A stretch of 61,456 nt of DNA from a bacterium (GCA_024698685.1 JAILQZ010000012.1:1-61456); one strand, 5' to 3'. Counted from the stretch's first letter, positions 1 to 10,216 are shown. Numbers and translations: made by a program. The notes: generated by a model not told the origin, from the sequence alone.

Positions 1-350
1 AAGCCCTTCCAATCATCGAGATCGTGCCGCACAGCGACTTCTACGATTTCGAGGCGAAGTACGCGGCGGGCGGCTCCGACCACATTTGCCCGGCGCGCAT
101 TCCCGACGATGTCGCGAAGAGATGCCAGGAGCAGGCGATCCTCGCCCATAAGGCGCTGGGCTGCAGGGGTCTTTCGAGGACCGACATGATCATCGACGCC
201 GACGGTATTCCCTGGACGCTCGAAACCAATACGATCCCGGGCATGACGGCGACCTCGCTCATCCCAGATGCCGCCAGAGCGGTCGGAATCAGCTTCGAGG
301 GTCTGTGTAGGCTTCTGATCGAATTGGCGCTTGAGAGCGCATCTGAGTAG
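1..350 (+). CDS. ddl: D-alanine--D-alanine ligase, C-terminal part (5' end outside window)
   Basis: About 115 C-terminal residues of an ATP-grasp ligase that joins two D-alanines for peptidoglycan precursors in the cytoplasm. The frame is open from base 3 to the TAG at 348-350, so the start lies upstream of the window. The ETNTIPGMT stretch (bases 226-252) is the family's metal-binding segment with its Glu and Asn, and the following helix (IPDAARAVGISF) is the usual C-terminal end. The N-terminal and central ATP-grasp domains cannot be seen. The gene converges on the Nramp-like gene with a gap of about 50 bases. The truncation is an edge effect, not a broken gene. Confidence 0.93.
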   Translation, partial: ALPIIEIVPHSDFYDFEAKYAAGGSDHICPARIPDDVAKRCQEQAILAHKALGCRGLSRTDMIIDADGIPWTLETNTIPGMTATSLIPDAARAVGISFEGLCRLLIELALESASE

Positions 351-402
351 CCCAGAGAGCCACTTCCAAAGCAGAAACAGCGCCGCAAAGCGCCAGTGTG
401 CG

Positions 403-1689
403 CTAGGCGATCGCCTGCAGCACAAGCAATGCCACAGTTAGCGCAATAATGACGACTATCGCGAGCTTGATCAAGAAGTTCGCGACCTTGCCATTGGCGT
501 AGTTGCCCATCAGACGCTTGTCCTTGAGCAGGATCAGGATGAAGATCAGCAGCACCGGCAGCAGCACGCCGTTGATGAACTGCGCGAGAAGCATGATGCC
601 CATCAGGTTCACGTTGGGGATCAGGACGATCAGGCACGAGAAGATCAGGATGGCGGTGAAGATGCTCTTGAACTGCGGCGCCTCGCTCCACTTGGTGCCG
701 ATGCCGCGCTCCCAACCGAACGCCTCGCAGACGACGTCGGATGTGGTAAGCGGGAGGATGCACGCGGCGAGCAGGGAAGCTGCGAGCAGGCCTGCCCCGA
801 AGAGGACGGTCGAGTATTTGCCGGCGATCGGCCCGAGAGCCATCGCAGCATCAGCCGCGTCGACGATTTCGGTGCCTTGCGGATGGAGCACAGCGCCGGT
901 GGTGAGGATGATGAACCACGCGACGACGCAACTCACGACAGCGCCGGTCACAACGTCGATCCTCTCGTAGAAGAGCTCCTTGACGCTCACGCCCTTGTCG
1001 ACGACGTTCGACTGCGTGAAGAAGATCATCCACGGCGCGATGGTGGTGCCGATGAGCGCGATGACCACCTCGAAGTAGTCGCTGGAGAGGGTGGCGTGCG
1101 GAACGACGGTGGAGGTGAGCGCCTCGCCCCAGTCGGGCCCCGCCAGGAAGCCCGCGAAGATGTATGTGATGAAGACGCATGAGATGACGAGGAAGACCTT
1201 CTCGACGCGCTGGTAGGAGCCCGCGTTGATCAGCAGCCACACGAAAAGCCCTGCTATCGGCACGGAAATGTACTTGCTGACCCCGAAGAGCTCCATAGCG
1301 GCAGCCACTCCGGCGAGCTCAGAGAACGTCGTCGCGGTGTTGGCGATGAGCAGCGCGAGCATGGCCAGCGCGGCAAGCCTGATGCCGAAGCGCTCGCGGA
1401 TGAGCGCCGAGAGCCCCTTGCCGGTCTTCGCGCCCATGCGCGCGGCGGCCTCTTGGACGATGATCAGGAAGATCATCATCACCGGGATGGTCCAAAGCGC
1501 CATGAAGCCGTAGTCCGCGCCGCAGATGGAGTACGTCGAGATGCCGCCCGCGTCGTTGCCGGCCATCGCGGCGACGACTCCCGGGCCCATGGCCGAGAGT
1601 ATGAGCATGAGCTTGCGGCGCTTCTTGGGCTCGGCGGGCTGGCCGGTGCCCTCCATGTGCGCCATCTGCTTCTTCTCGAGGTTCGCCAT
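403..1689 (-). CDS. Nramp-related magnesium transporter (NRMT-like)
   Basis: A 428-residue multi-helix membrane protein of the SLC11/Nramp fold. The first helix carries GPG (res 35-37) and then NDAGG (45-49) where Mn/Fe Nramps have DPGN. Helix 6 reads TTIAPW (215-220) where they have a conserved MPHN. Loss of the Nramp methionine and of the DPGN asparagine is the hallmark of Nramp-related Mg transporters described from Clostridium and Eggerthella. The start follows GGAGG with good spacing. The gene lies 18 bases after the MgtE-like gene on the same strand, which supports a shared role in magnesium uptake. The substrate is inferred from the motif changes and the neighbour; a divergent Mn transporter is the alternative. 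Confidence 0.85.
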   Translation of the reverse strand: MANLEKKQMAHMEGTGQPAEPKKRRKLMLILSAMGPGVVAAMAGNDAGGISTYSICGADYGFMALWTIPVMMIFLIIVQEAAARMGAKTGKGLSALIRERFGIRLAALAMLALLIANTATTFSELAGVAAAMELFGVSKYISVPIAGLFVWLLINAGSYQRVEKVFLVISCVFITYIFAGFLAGPDWGEALTSTVVPHATLSSDYFEVVIALIGTTIAPWMIFFTQSNVVDKGVSVKELFYERIDVVTGAVVSCVVAWFIILTTGAVLHPQGTEIVDAADAAMALGPIAGKYSTVLFGAGLLAASLLAACILPLTTSDVVCEAFGWERGIGTKWSEAPQFKSIFTAILIFSCLIVLIPNVNLMGIMLLAQFINGVLLPVLLIFILILLKDKRLMGNYANGKVANFLIKLAIVVIIALTVALLVLQAIA

Positions 1690-1707
1690 CCTGGTACCTC
1701 CGCAGGC

Positions 1708-3525
1708 TTACAGGCCCGACTGTCCTATCAGAACGGCCGCAGCGAGCTGAATGGCGATCGCTATGACCATGAGGATCAGCGATACGGGCAAGTCGCTGAG
1801 AATCTTGTCCTTGCGGTGCAGCACCAGCCCGATGGCGGAGAAGAGCGTTCCGAGCACGATGGTGACGAAGACGCAGATCATGAGCGGGAGAGCCAGGTTG
1901 GCGAAGGTTGCGATGCCAAGCGCGTATTCGGCGCTGAAGCGGTCGCCCGCGATGCCGAGGATCGCCGCTGCCAGAAGGCCGATTACGGCGGTCACAACCA
2001 GCGCGATGACGATGTTCCTGCCGAACAGCCGCCCGATCCCAGCGCTCTGGCCCTCGTCGATATCGATCAGCAGGTTGAGCGAGAGCGAGCCGACGACGTC
2101 GGCGATTATCAGCGAGATCGGCATGACGAGGATCTGCTCCGCGATGGAGTCGAACGCTCCCATGAGGAAGGCTCCGCCGGCGACAATCGCCCAGACGATG
2201 ACCCACATCATCCTGCGGAGGAACCAGGGAATCGCAGCGCGAAGGCCCTCGTTGGGCTGGGTCTTGCCCGCGCCCGCGAACATCAGGTCCTCATCGTACT
2301 CCTCCTCCATGACGTCGATCGCGTCGTCGATCGTGACGATGCCGAGCATCTTCCCGTCATCGACGACGGGAATCGCGAGGAGGTCATACTTCTGGATCAT
2401 CTCTGCGACTTCCTCCTGGTCGACCTCGGGGGATACGCTCACAATCTCGTTGGTGCTGATGTCACCGAGGGGCGTGTCCTGGTCGGCCAGCACGAGCTCG
2501 CGCAGAGAAACCGCGCCGCAGAGTCGCGAAAGCGAGTCTACCAGGTAGATGTAGTGCACCGACTCGTACTCCCTGCCGAGGTCGCGCACCTTGGCGATGG
2601 CCTCTTCGACGGTGGTGGCCTCGGAGGCGGTGATGAACTCAGTGGTCATGATTCCGCCGGCGCTCTTCTCCTTGTAGCCGAGAAGCGCGCGGATCCTGCG
2701 CTGGTCCTGCACTCCCATCAGCCACAGCAGGGCCTCCGCCTTCTCGTAGGGGAGGTCGCCGAGGATGTCTGCCGCGTCATCTGGATCCATCTGGGCGAGG
2801 AGCTCTGAAGCTCGATGCTCCGACATGTCCTCGATGAGGTCGCTCTGGAACTCGTCCTCGAGCTCTGCGACCGTGTCGGCTGCGTTCTGGCTGTCGAGGT
2901 GCTCGAAGACGCGCGCACGCTGCTGCGGGTCGAGCTGCTCGAGGATGTCCGCGATGTCGGCGGGGTGCAGCTCATGCAGGCGCTTGTGCGTCACCGAGAG
3001 CTTGACCTGCGAGAGGTCGCGGTCGACCAGGTCCATGTAGTTCCACGCGATGATCTGCTCCTTGAGCGGATGGCGGAAGAGCTTGGAGATGCCCACGACC
3101 GCCTTCTCGATGATCGGATGCAGGCCTCGCAGGATGCCCAGAACGCCGGTCTCGGCGCCTAGCAGTCTCAGGATGTTGCCGGACTGCGAGAGCTTGAGGT
3201 CGTTGACGCGAACGACCTTGAGCCCTTGCGTATCGACGATCTGCTTGTTGAGAAGGTCGCGCGCGAGCAACAGCTCGTCTGGCTGCAGATAGCTGAAGCG
3301 GATGTTGTGGCTCTCCAAGTTGAGCTTGATTCTCTCGCCGTCGAACTCATCGACGTACTTGCGCCAAGACACCATGAAAGGAGTCTTGGCAGGCCCAAGG
3401 AATGCCACTGATGTGATTCTCGGAAAAACCTCGCCGGTCGAGATGGCCAGATCGCTAACCTTGCCGATTTCCTCGCCGGTTGCATCCAGCACCGATATTC
3501 CCAGGAGTTGGGATAGATAAAGCAT
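1708..3525 (-). CDS. MgtE-like magnesium transporter with N-terminal PRC barrel
   Basis: A 605-residue protein. Order of domains: PRC-barrel-like N-terminus (res 1-80), a linker, an MgtE_N helical superhelix (about 180-290, with HPADIADIL and DPDDAADIL), two CBS domains (about 295-420, with IPVVDDGKMLGIV), and five hydrophobic helices (about 445-605). In MgtE the cytosolic part senses Mg and gates the pore. The membrane part here is divergent: the usual Gly/Ser/Asn-rich pore segment is replaced by a stretch with VVGSLSLNLLIDIDEG. I chose the ATG at 3525 because GAGGAG precedes it; a TTG 18 bases upstream lacks a site. It is first in a likely operon with the NRMT-like gene. Transporter versus regulator of its neighbour is open. 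Confidence 0.8.
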   Translation of the reverse strand: MLYLSQLLGISVLDATGEEIGKVSDLAISTGEVFPRITSVAFLGPAKTPFMVSWRKYVDEFDGERIKLNLESHNIRFSYLQPDELLLARDLLNKQIVDTQGLKVVRVNDLKLSQSGNILRLLGAETGVLGILRGLHPIIEKAVVGISKLFRHPLKEQIIAWNYMDLVDRDLSQVKLSVTHKRLHELHPADIADILEQLDPQQRARVFEHLDSQNAADTVAELEDEFQSDLIEDMSEHRASELLAQMDPDDAADILGDLPYEKAEALLWLMGVQDQRRIRALLGYKEKSAGGIMTTEFITASEATTVEEAIAKVRDLGREYESVHYIYLVDSLSRLCGAVSLRELVLADQDTPLGDISTNEIVSVSPEVDQEEVAEMIQKYDLLAIPVVDDGKMLGIVTIDDAIDVMEEEYDEDLMFAGAGKTQPNEGLRAAIPWFLRRMMWVIVWAIVAGGAFLMGAFDSIAEQILVMPISLIIADVVGSLSLNLLIDIDEGQSAGIGRLFGRNIVIALVVTAVIGLLAAAILGIAGDRFSAEYALGIATFANLALPLMICVFVTIVLGTLFSAIGLVLHRKDKILSDLPVSLILMVIAIAIQLAAAVLIGQSGL

Positions 3526-3526
3526 G

Positions 3527-3766
3527 ATGAGTCTCCTCTTCAATTGCGTTCACAGATGGCAGGGGAGCGATGAACCCGGCATCGCCGCCTCCGCTGATGC
3601 CCCAGCCACCTCTAGAGGAGACCTAAGGGGCTAATGACTGTGACTGAAATCGTCCACAACAGCCCTTTCTTCTAGTAGCCCTTCTTGCTCGGCGCGCGCC
3701 CTTTGCGCCGCGCCTTCGAACCTATAGCGCGCCTAGGGCGCCGCAGCGCCCCAGCGCAAACCTCGC
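3527..3766 (-). promoter_or_regulatory. Structured leader of the magnesium operon with anti-RBS pairing
   Basis: The minus-strand leader before the MgtE-like gene contains gtctcctct (3622 to 3614), which is perfectly complementary to agaggagac at the ribosome binding site (3539 to 3531), with one further G-U pair. Between them is a hairpin with arms ggcatc and gatgcc. The upstream copy can instead fold locally through the palindrome cctctagagg (3609-3618). Two competing folds around a ribosome binding site suggest translational control, possibly by Mg. I could not match it to the M-box consensus. Further upstream are GC-rich hairpins (for example 3736-3751) that may end the rpsT transcript. 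Confidence 0.5.
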
Positions 3767-4030
3767 CTACTGGATGGTGTTGGCGAGCTTCATGATTCCA
3801 GACTTGCGGTTGGCAGCCTGGTTCTTGTGGATGACGCCCTTGGAGGCCGCCTTGTCGAGAAGCCTGCAAGCCTTGAGAGCAGCCTCGAGCGCAGTTTCTG
3901 CGTCCTCGGCAGCTACGGCGTCCTTGACCCTGCGGGTAGCGGTCTTGAGCTCCGACTTGATGGCCCTGTTGCGCATGCGTGCGATCTCGTTCGTGCGGTT
4001 GCGCTTCTTCTGACTCTTGATGTTTGCCAC
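3767..4030 (-). CDS. rpsT: 30S ribosomal protein S20
   Basis: An 87-residue, Lys/Arg/Ala-rich helical protein that binds 16S rRNA in the small subunit. The N-terminus [10 protein letters not shown], the [10 protein letters not shown] segment and the [14 protein letters not shown] region are typical of S20, and the length is normal. The start is GTG, preceded by GGAAGGA about 10 bases upstream. It is transcribed away from the rpsP operon. Confidence 0.97.
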   Translation of the reverse strand: MANIKSQKKRNRTNEIARMRNRAIKSELKTATRRVKDAVAAEDAETALEAALKACRLLDKAASKGVIHKNQAANRKSGIMKLANTIQ

Positions 4031-4060
4031 GTCTTCGTTCCTTCCAAATGTGCTATATCG

Positions 4061-4080
4061 TTACAACACCTTCGTTGTAA
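4061..4080. promoter_or_regulatory. 20-bp inverted repeat upstream of rpsT
   Basis: TTACAAC, six bases, GTTGTAA. It lies in the rpsT upstream region between a possible -35 (TTTACA, minus strand) and a possible -10 (TATAGC). It could be an operator or the base of a leader hairpin. Confidence 0.4.
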
Positions 4081-4316
4081 AACTGCTATGCAGCAACGCG
4101 ATAGGCGCGCTGAATATCAAATTATGCACCAAGTCCCTTTCCATGATGGCGACGAAGCTGGTGTGAGTGGCAAAAACCCAAGGCAAGCGAACCTTTTTGA
4201 CGCGAAACCAGCCCAAAAAGGGGCATTTTTAGCGATTCTTGCGAGCTGATTGCGACAAACCGCCGAATATTTCAACCGCAAATAACGATTCAAGCGCCTC
4301 TCGTTGAATTCCCTCG

Positions 4317-4344
4317 TTGCCGAAAAAGCCAGATGCAGTAAAAT
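4317..4344 (+). promoter_or_regulatory. Candidate sigma-70-type promoter for the rpsP operon
   Basis: TTGCCG (4317-4322), a 16-base spacer, TAAAAT (4339-4344), then a leader of about 80 bases to the rpsP start. Confidence 0.45.
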
Positions 4345-4430
4345 CATCGTCTACGTGCTGGCAGTGCGGCGAAAAGAGAATCGAAGCCCAAGCCAGCCCA
4401 ATAAGCAAGAAGAAATTGAAGGAGATAGCT

Positions 4431-4757
4431 TTGGCAGTAAAGATTCGCCTTGCCCGTCATGGCGCAAAGAAGTATCCGTATTATCGCGTCGTCGTCATCG
4501 ACGGCCGCGCCCGTCGCGATGGCCGCGCCATCTGCGAGGTTGGCAGGTACAACCCCAACACCAACCCCAAGCTCGTCAAGCTCGACCTCGAGACCATCGA
4601 CGAGTGGATCGCCAAGGGTGCCCAGCCCACCGATGCAGTCGCTCGCCTCATCGAGATCGCCCGCGCCGGTGGCCCCACTCTCAAGTCCACCGAGGGCAAG
4701 CTCTCCAAGAAGGCAGCCAAGAAGGCCGCCGAGGCTGCAGCTGCAGATGCCGAGTAG
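4431..4757 (+). CDS. rpsP: 30S ribosomal protein S16
   Basis: A 108-residue small-subunit protein. The N-terminus [18 protein letters not shown] and the motif [10 protein letters not shown] are diagnostic of S16. The C-terminal tail is Lys/Ala-rich. I place the start at TTG 4431, seven bases after GAAGGAG; the in-frame upstream extension would add unrelated residues. TTG as start of a ribosomal protein is uncommon but well supported here. It heads the run rpsP-khpA-rimM-trmD. Confidence 0.95.
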   Translation: MAVKIRLARHGAKKYPYYRVVVIDGRARRDGRAICEVGRYNPNTNPKLVKLDLETIDEWIAKGAQPTDAVARLIEIARAGGPTLKSTEGKLSKKAAKKAAEAAAADAE

Positions 4758-4809
4758 CCTGCGGGCCGCTTTCGCTTCCGCAGCAAGCCAGTAAGCAGAG
4801 GGATTTCAA

Positions 4810-5052
4810 ATGCCTAAGAACCCACAGCAAGCCTCTGGACTCGTCGAGATGCTGGTCCGCTCGCTCGTCGACGACCAGGACAGCGTCTCTGTCGTGACCA
4901 AGGAGGAGCATTCGGGCATCGTCATCGAGGTCACGGTGGCGCAGGAGGAGACCGGCAAGGTTATCGGCCGCCAGGGCCGCATCATCAAGGCCATCCGCAC
5001 GCTTGCGCGCGCAACCACAGACGATTCGGTCGAGGTCGAGGTTCTCGGATAA
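4810..5052 (+). CDS. khpA: KH-domain RNA-binding protein KhpA
   Basis: An 80-residue single-KH protein. The GKVIGRQGRIIKAIRTL segment (about res 49-65) carries the GxxG loop that contacts RNA. KhpA proteins partner with KhpB and act in RNA binding and cell-wall elongation control in Gram-positive bacteria. It sits between rpsP and rimM, its usual place, 52 bases after rpsP and 8 bases before rimM. The family call is firm; the specific RNA targets are unknown. Confidence 0.93.
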   Translation: MPKNPQQASGLVEMLVRSLVDDQDSVSVVTKEEHSGIVIEVTVAQEETGKVIGRQGRIIKAIRTLARATTDDSVEVEVLG

Positions 5053-5060
5053 GGGAACCC

Positions 5061-5591
5061 GTGGCCAACAGCTATCGGAACATAGCCAAGGTAACCAAGA
5101 AGATCGGCAAAGCAGGGGAGGTCGCGATCGAACCGATCGGCGGCCTTCCTTTTCTGCTGCCCGAGGGCATGACGGTGCACCTCACCCCGCCAATCCTCGA
5201 CGGCATCAACCACTGCACGGTGGAGAGCGCTGAGCTCCGCGGCAACACCTGGGTCGTCAAGCTCTCGGGCTCCAACAGCGACACCGATGCCTTCTCGCTC
5301 GTCGGGCGCACCTGCCTCGTCCCATGCGATGAGCTCGGCGACTTCGAGGAGGAGGGCGACGAGGCGTACGACCTGATCGGCCTCTCCGTCATCGATAGTG
5401 CCGAGGGCTATCTCGGCGAAGTCGTCGAGGTGCTTCTCAGCTCCGAGCAGGCCACGCTCGTGGTGCAGCGCCCAGAGGGCGAGGGCGGCCGCGAACTGCT
5501 GATTCCCTTCGTCGATGAGTTCGTCAAGGGCATTGACGACGAGGCGATCGCGGTCGACCTGCCGCACGACCTGCTAACGCTCAACGGATAG
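5061..5591 (+). CDS. rimM: 16S rRNA processing protein RimM
   Basis: A 176-residue maturation factor that binds S19 and helps form the head of the 30S subunit. The N-terminal beta barrel starts at YRNIAKVTKKIGKAGEV and the C-terminal PRC-barrel starts near DLIGLSVIDSAEGYLGEV (about res 107) and ends with IPFVDEFVKGID. The start is GTG, eight bases after the khpA stop. Position between khpA and trmD supports the call; sequence conservation is modest, as is usual in this family. Confidence 0.92.
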   Translation: MANSYRNIAKVTKKIGKAGEVAIEPIGGLPFLLPEGMTVHLTPPILDGINHCTVESAELRGNTWVVKLSGSNSDTDAFSLVGRTCLVPCDELGDFEEEGDEAYDLIGLSVIDSAEGYLGEVVEVLLSSEQATLVVQRPEGEGGRELLIPFVDEFVKGIDDEAIAVDLPHDLLTLNG

Positions 5592-5668
5592 GGGAGGAAG
5601 GTTCCGGCACCCGTGTGAAGTCGAGGGAGGCTTGCCGCGAAGCGCTGCCCCGGAGGGAAGGAAGTATC

Positions 5669-6409
5669 ATGAGGATCGAGACGCTATCTGTTTTCCCACA
5701 CACGTTCGACTCCGTCATGCACGAGTCGATCATGAGACGCGCACAGGACAAGGACCTGCTCGAATTCGCCTCCCACGACCTGCGCGACTGGACCCACGAT
5801 GTCCATCGCACCACCGACGACGCGCCCTACGGCGGCGGACCCGGCCTGCTGATGAAGGTCGAGCCGATATTCGAGGCGCTCGACGAGCTGCTCGCCGAGG
5901 AGCCTGCGCTCGTCATCTTCACCACACCCACTGGCGAACCTTTCAACCAGTCGATAGCCGAGGAGCTCTCGCACGAGGAGCGCCTCCTCATCGTCTGCGG
6001 CCACTACGAGGGCTTCGATGAGCGCGCGCTGACGCTGGCTGATAGGTGCATCTCCGTCGGCGACTTCGTCCTCACGGGCGGCGAGCTTCCAGCGATGATC
6101 ATCGCCGACGCGGTCACGCGCCTGATTCCAGGCGTCCTCGGCGACGATATGTCGAGCCAGCTCGAGTCCTTCTCCGACGGGCTGCTCGAATACCCGCAAT
6201 ACACCAGGCCGGCATCCTACCGCGGCCTCGACGTGCCTGAGATCCTGCTTTCAGGCGATCATGCCAAGGTCGATGCTTGGAGGCGCCAAAAGGCCATCGA
6301 GAAGACCGCCGCGCTGCGCCCCGAGATGCTAGAGTACGCCAATCTCACCGACGAGGAGCGCGAGTACGCCAGGCGCCTTGTCGACGATCCCTTCGGCATG
6401 CTGGGCTAA
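5669..6409 (+). CDS. trmD: tRNA (guanine-N1-)-methyltransferase
   Basis: A 246-residue SPOUT-class enzyme that methylates G37 of tRNAs with S-adenosylmethionine and so prevents frameshifting. DDAPYGGGPGLLMK (res 49-62), the trefoil-knot motif ICGHYEGFDERA and SVGDFVLTGGELPA are all intact. I use the ATG at 5669, preceded by GGAGGGAAGGA; an in-frame start 54 bases upstream has no support. In most bacteria rplS follows; it does not here. Confidence 0.97.
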   Translation: MRIETLSVFPHTFDSVMHESIMRRAQDKDLLEFASHDLRDWTHDVHRTTDDAPYGGGPGLLMKVEPIFEALDELLAEEPALVIFTTPTGEPFNQSIAEELSHEERLLIVCGHYEGFDERALTLADRCISVGDFVLTGGELPAMIIADAVTRLIPGVLGDDMSSQLESFSDGLLEYPQYTRPASYRGLDVPEILLSGDHAKVDAWRRQKAIEKTAALRPEMLEYANLTDEEREYARRLVDDPFGMLG

Positions 6410-6580
6410 GAATCTGCAGCGCGAGCGCGCCGTCACGCAACCGCAGCCTCACCGCCCGTCAAGCCCATCCAATGGATTGGGCGAATGCGCCGCTAGCCGC
6501 CGCGTTCCTGCGAGACATCATGCGATAGAATCAATTAGTTGTTCTGCAAACGAGCCTTGGAAGGGAAGAGGCGCGGACTG

Positions 6581-7135
6581 ATGATCTTGAAGACGGCAAG
6601 CAAGGCGGTACGCGGGCTGGTGGAGCTCATCATCATCCTCGTCGCCGCGTTCGCGCTCTCCATCCTCATCCGCACCTTCGTCTGCGAGGCGTATCAGGTG
6701 CCTTCGGGCTCGATGAACCCCACGATCGAGGAGGGCGACAGGATCCTCTCGCAGCGGGTCACGCTCTACAAGGGCGAGGCAGAGGTTGGCGACATCATCA
6801 CGTTCGACAGCCCGACCGACAGCTCGATGACGCTGGTCAAGCGCGTCATCGCCAAGGGTGGCGATGTCGTCGACGTCCACGACGGCAGCCTCTACGTGAA
6901 CGGCTTCCTTCAGGAGGAGGACTACGTCCACGGCAAGCCCACGTACGAGCTCGACAACCATCCGAGCGTCTCGATCTACTACCCCTACAAGGTGCCGGAG
7001 GGCCACGTGTGGGTGATGGGTGACAACAGGACGAATTCGTCCGACAGCAGATACTTTGGGCCTATCAGGGAGGACTCGATTACCGGAATCGTCTTCTTCC
7101 GGTTCTGGCCCTTTAACAGATTCGGAACGATGTAG
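6581..7135 (+). CDS. lepB: Signal peptidase I
   Basis: A 184-residue membrane protease that removes signal peptides on the outer face of the membrane. One N-terminal membrane helix (about res 12-32) is followed by the box with nucleophile Ser44 (PSGSMNPT), the general base Lys87 in [11 protein letters not shown], and the late motifs [14 protein letters not shown]. The ATG at 6581 follows GGAAGGGAAGAG. The ORF starts 171 bases after trmD, and the usual rplS between them is absent. Confidence 0.95.
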   Translation: MILKTASKAVRGLVELIIILVAAFALSILIRTFVCEAYQVPSGSMNPTIEEGDRILSQRVTLYKGEAEVGDIITFDSPTDSSMTLVKRVIAKGGDVVDVHDGSLYVNGFLQEEDYVHGKPTYELDNHPSVSIYYPYKVPEGHVWVMGDNRTNSSDSRYFGPIREDSITGIVFFRFWPFNRFGTM

Positions 7136-7184
7136 GCTAGTGCGGCGTTGCGTCGGCGCGCCGCGGGAAGCGAAGGGAAGAGAA

Positions 7185-8113
<929 letters not shown>

Positions 8114-8117
<4 letters not shown>

Positions 8118-10192
8118 GCCAGGATACCAAGCTTCTGATCATGGAGATCGGCACCGAGGAGATTCCCGCCGAGCCGCTTAGCAACGCAACCAAGCAGTTG
8201 GCCGAGCTGGCAGCGAAGGCGCTCGACGAGAAGCGCCTCGAGCATGGCAAGGTCTCCACCTACTCCACCCCGCGCCGCATCATCCTCGAGGTCGAGGACG
8301 TGGCGTCGGAGTCCACTCCGCTCGAGCAGGTCTTCCGCGGACCCTCTGCCGACCGCGCATTCGATGCCGATGGCGCGCCCACCAAGGCCGCCTTGGGCTT
8401 CGCTCGCGGCAAGGGCGTTGCTGTCGAGGACCTCGTGCGCGAGAAGGAGGGCGATGTCGAGTACATCTACGCCAAGGTGAGCGTTCCCTCGCAGAGCGCC
8501 ACGGAGATTCTCGGCGAGGTTCTGCCTGGCCTCATCGGCGGCATCTATTGGAAGAAGTCGCAGCGCTGGGGCACCTGCCAGGCGCACTTCTCCAGGCCGA
8601 TTCGCTGGCTCGTCGCGCTCTACGGCTCCGATGTCGTGGAGTTCGAGTTCGCCAACCTCAAGTCCGGCCGCGTGAGCTATGGCCACCGCTTCCTCGCCCC
8701 CGAGCCGATCGAGCTCGCCGAGGCCTCCGAACTGCTGCCCGCGCTCACCAACGCCTACGTAGCCTACGACCAGAACGCCCGCGCCGCCGACATACGCGCG
8801 CAGATCGCCAGAATCGAGGAGGAGACCGGTCTCGTGGCCGAGGTTCCGCCGACGATCTTCCTCGAGGTCAACAACCTGGTCGAGTTTCCGACGGTCCTCG
8901 TCGGCCACTTCGACGAGGAGTTCCTCAACGTGCCCTCCGAGATCATCACCGACGCGATGCTCTCGCACCAGAGATACTTCCCGCTCTACAGCAAGGCAGG
9001 CGATCTCTCCTGCAAGTTCCTGCTCGTGAGCAACGGCAGCCCGAAGCGCAGCGAGACCATCGTGGAGGGCAACGAGCGCGTCGTTCGCGCCCGCCTCGCC
9101 GATGCCGCGTTCTTCTATCACGAAGACCTCAAGCACCCGCTCGAGCACTACGTCGACGGCCTTGCCGAGCAGGTCTTCCAGGAGAAGCTCGGCACGATGC
9201 GCGACAAGGTCAGCCGCATCGTCGCCCTCGCCGGCACGCTCGCCAGGCGCAGTGGAGCCGATGAGGCTACCGTCGAGCGCACGGAGCGCGCGGCCCTTCT
9301 CGCAAAGGCAGACCTCGTCACCAACGCGGTTGTCGAGTTCACCTCGCAGCAGGGTATCATGGGCGGCTACTACGCGCGCGCCTCGCATGAGCCCGAGGAA
9401 GTCGCCATCGCGATCGAGCAGCACTATCGCCCGAAGTTCGCCGGCGACGCGATTCCCGACAACGATGAGGGCAGGTTTGTCGCCCTCGCAGACAAGCTCG
9501 ACACCATCGCCGGGCTCTTCGCCATCGGCCAGCCCCCAACGGGCTCGAAGGACCCCTTCGCCCTCAGGCGCAGCGCCATCGGCATCATCGCGATTCTGCA
9601 GAGCGGCATCGATGTCAACCTCGGCGAGGCCATAGAGGCCGCGCTAGACGGCTATGCGGGCATCGAATTCGATCGCGTCGCGGTCAGCGCCCAGATCCGC
9701 GAGTTCTTTGCGGGCAGGCTCGCCACCATCGCCAAGGACCAGGGCTTCGACACCGAGGCCATCAACGCGGTCCTCGCGATCGACATCATCGAGCCCACCG
9801 TCGTCATCGCGCGCTGCGAGACCCTCACCCAGGCGCGCCATCAGGACGAGGAGCTCTTCGCCGACCTCGCCATCGCCTACAAGCGCGCGAACAACCTGCG
9901 CGACAAGGCGCTCGGAACCGAGTTCGACGAGTCGCTCGCCGGAAGCGAGGAGAAGGCGCTCATCGCGGCGATCTCCAGCGCCAAGGCTAGCATCGAGGCT
10001 GCTCTTGCAAGTGGGGACTACCCTGCGGCGATCAGCGCGCTGGCTGGCCTTCGCGCTCCGATCGATGCTTTCTTCGACGGCGTGATGGTCATGGACAAGG
10101 ACGAGGCGATCAAGGCGAACAGGCTAAGGCTGCTCAACAGCTTCGTGAGCGCGTTCGATGGCGTCGCGGATTTCGAGAAGCTCGCCAAGTAG
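8114..10192 (+). CDS. glyS: Glycine--tRNA ligase beta subunit
   Basis: A 692-residue subunit that recognises tRNA-Gly and completes the synthetase with GlyQ. The N-terminal [13 protein letters not shown] segment, [17 protein letters not shown] and the HD-like region with [22 protein letters not shown] (about res 405-425) are typical. The C-terminal part has the anticodon-binding helical domain. The ATG overlaps the glyQ stop. Full length. Confidence 0.96.
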
Positions 10193-10216
10193 CCGAGCTT
10201 TCAGACAGCAAGGAGG

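Larger units (their letters stand above)
4031..4430. other. Divergent intergenic region, rpsT / rpsP
   Basis: Four hundred bases without a convincing gene. It holds the rpsT upstream inverted repeat and a candidate rpsP promoter. An open frame in phase with rpsP extends upstream to a TTG at 4317, but it lacks a ribosome binding site and resembles no S16 N-terminus, so I read it as untranslated leader. I found no known riboswitch. Confidence 0.6.

Noticed and set aside
1-350. Truncated ddl as a pseudogene
   Set aside because: The frame is open to the first bases of the window and its conserved motifs are intact; only the window edge cuts it.
1453-2808. A 451-codon plus-strand frame opposite the MgtE-like gene
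   Set aside because: Antisense shadow with Asp/Arg/His-rich composition and no start signal.
3527-3700. M-box (ykoK) magnesium riboswitch
   Set aside because: I could not find the conserved GGTGAGGCTCC-like core or the expected helices; only generic hairpins and the anti-RBS pairing are present.
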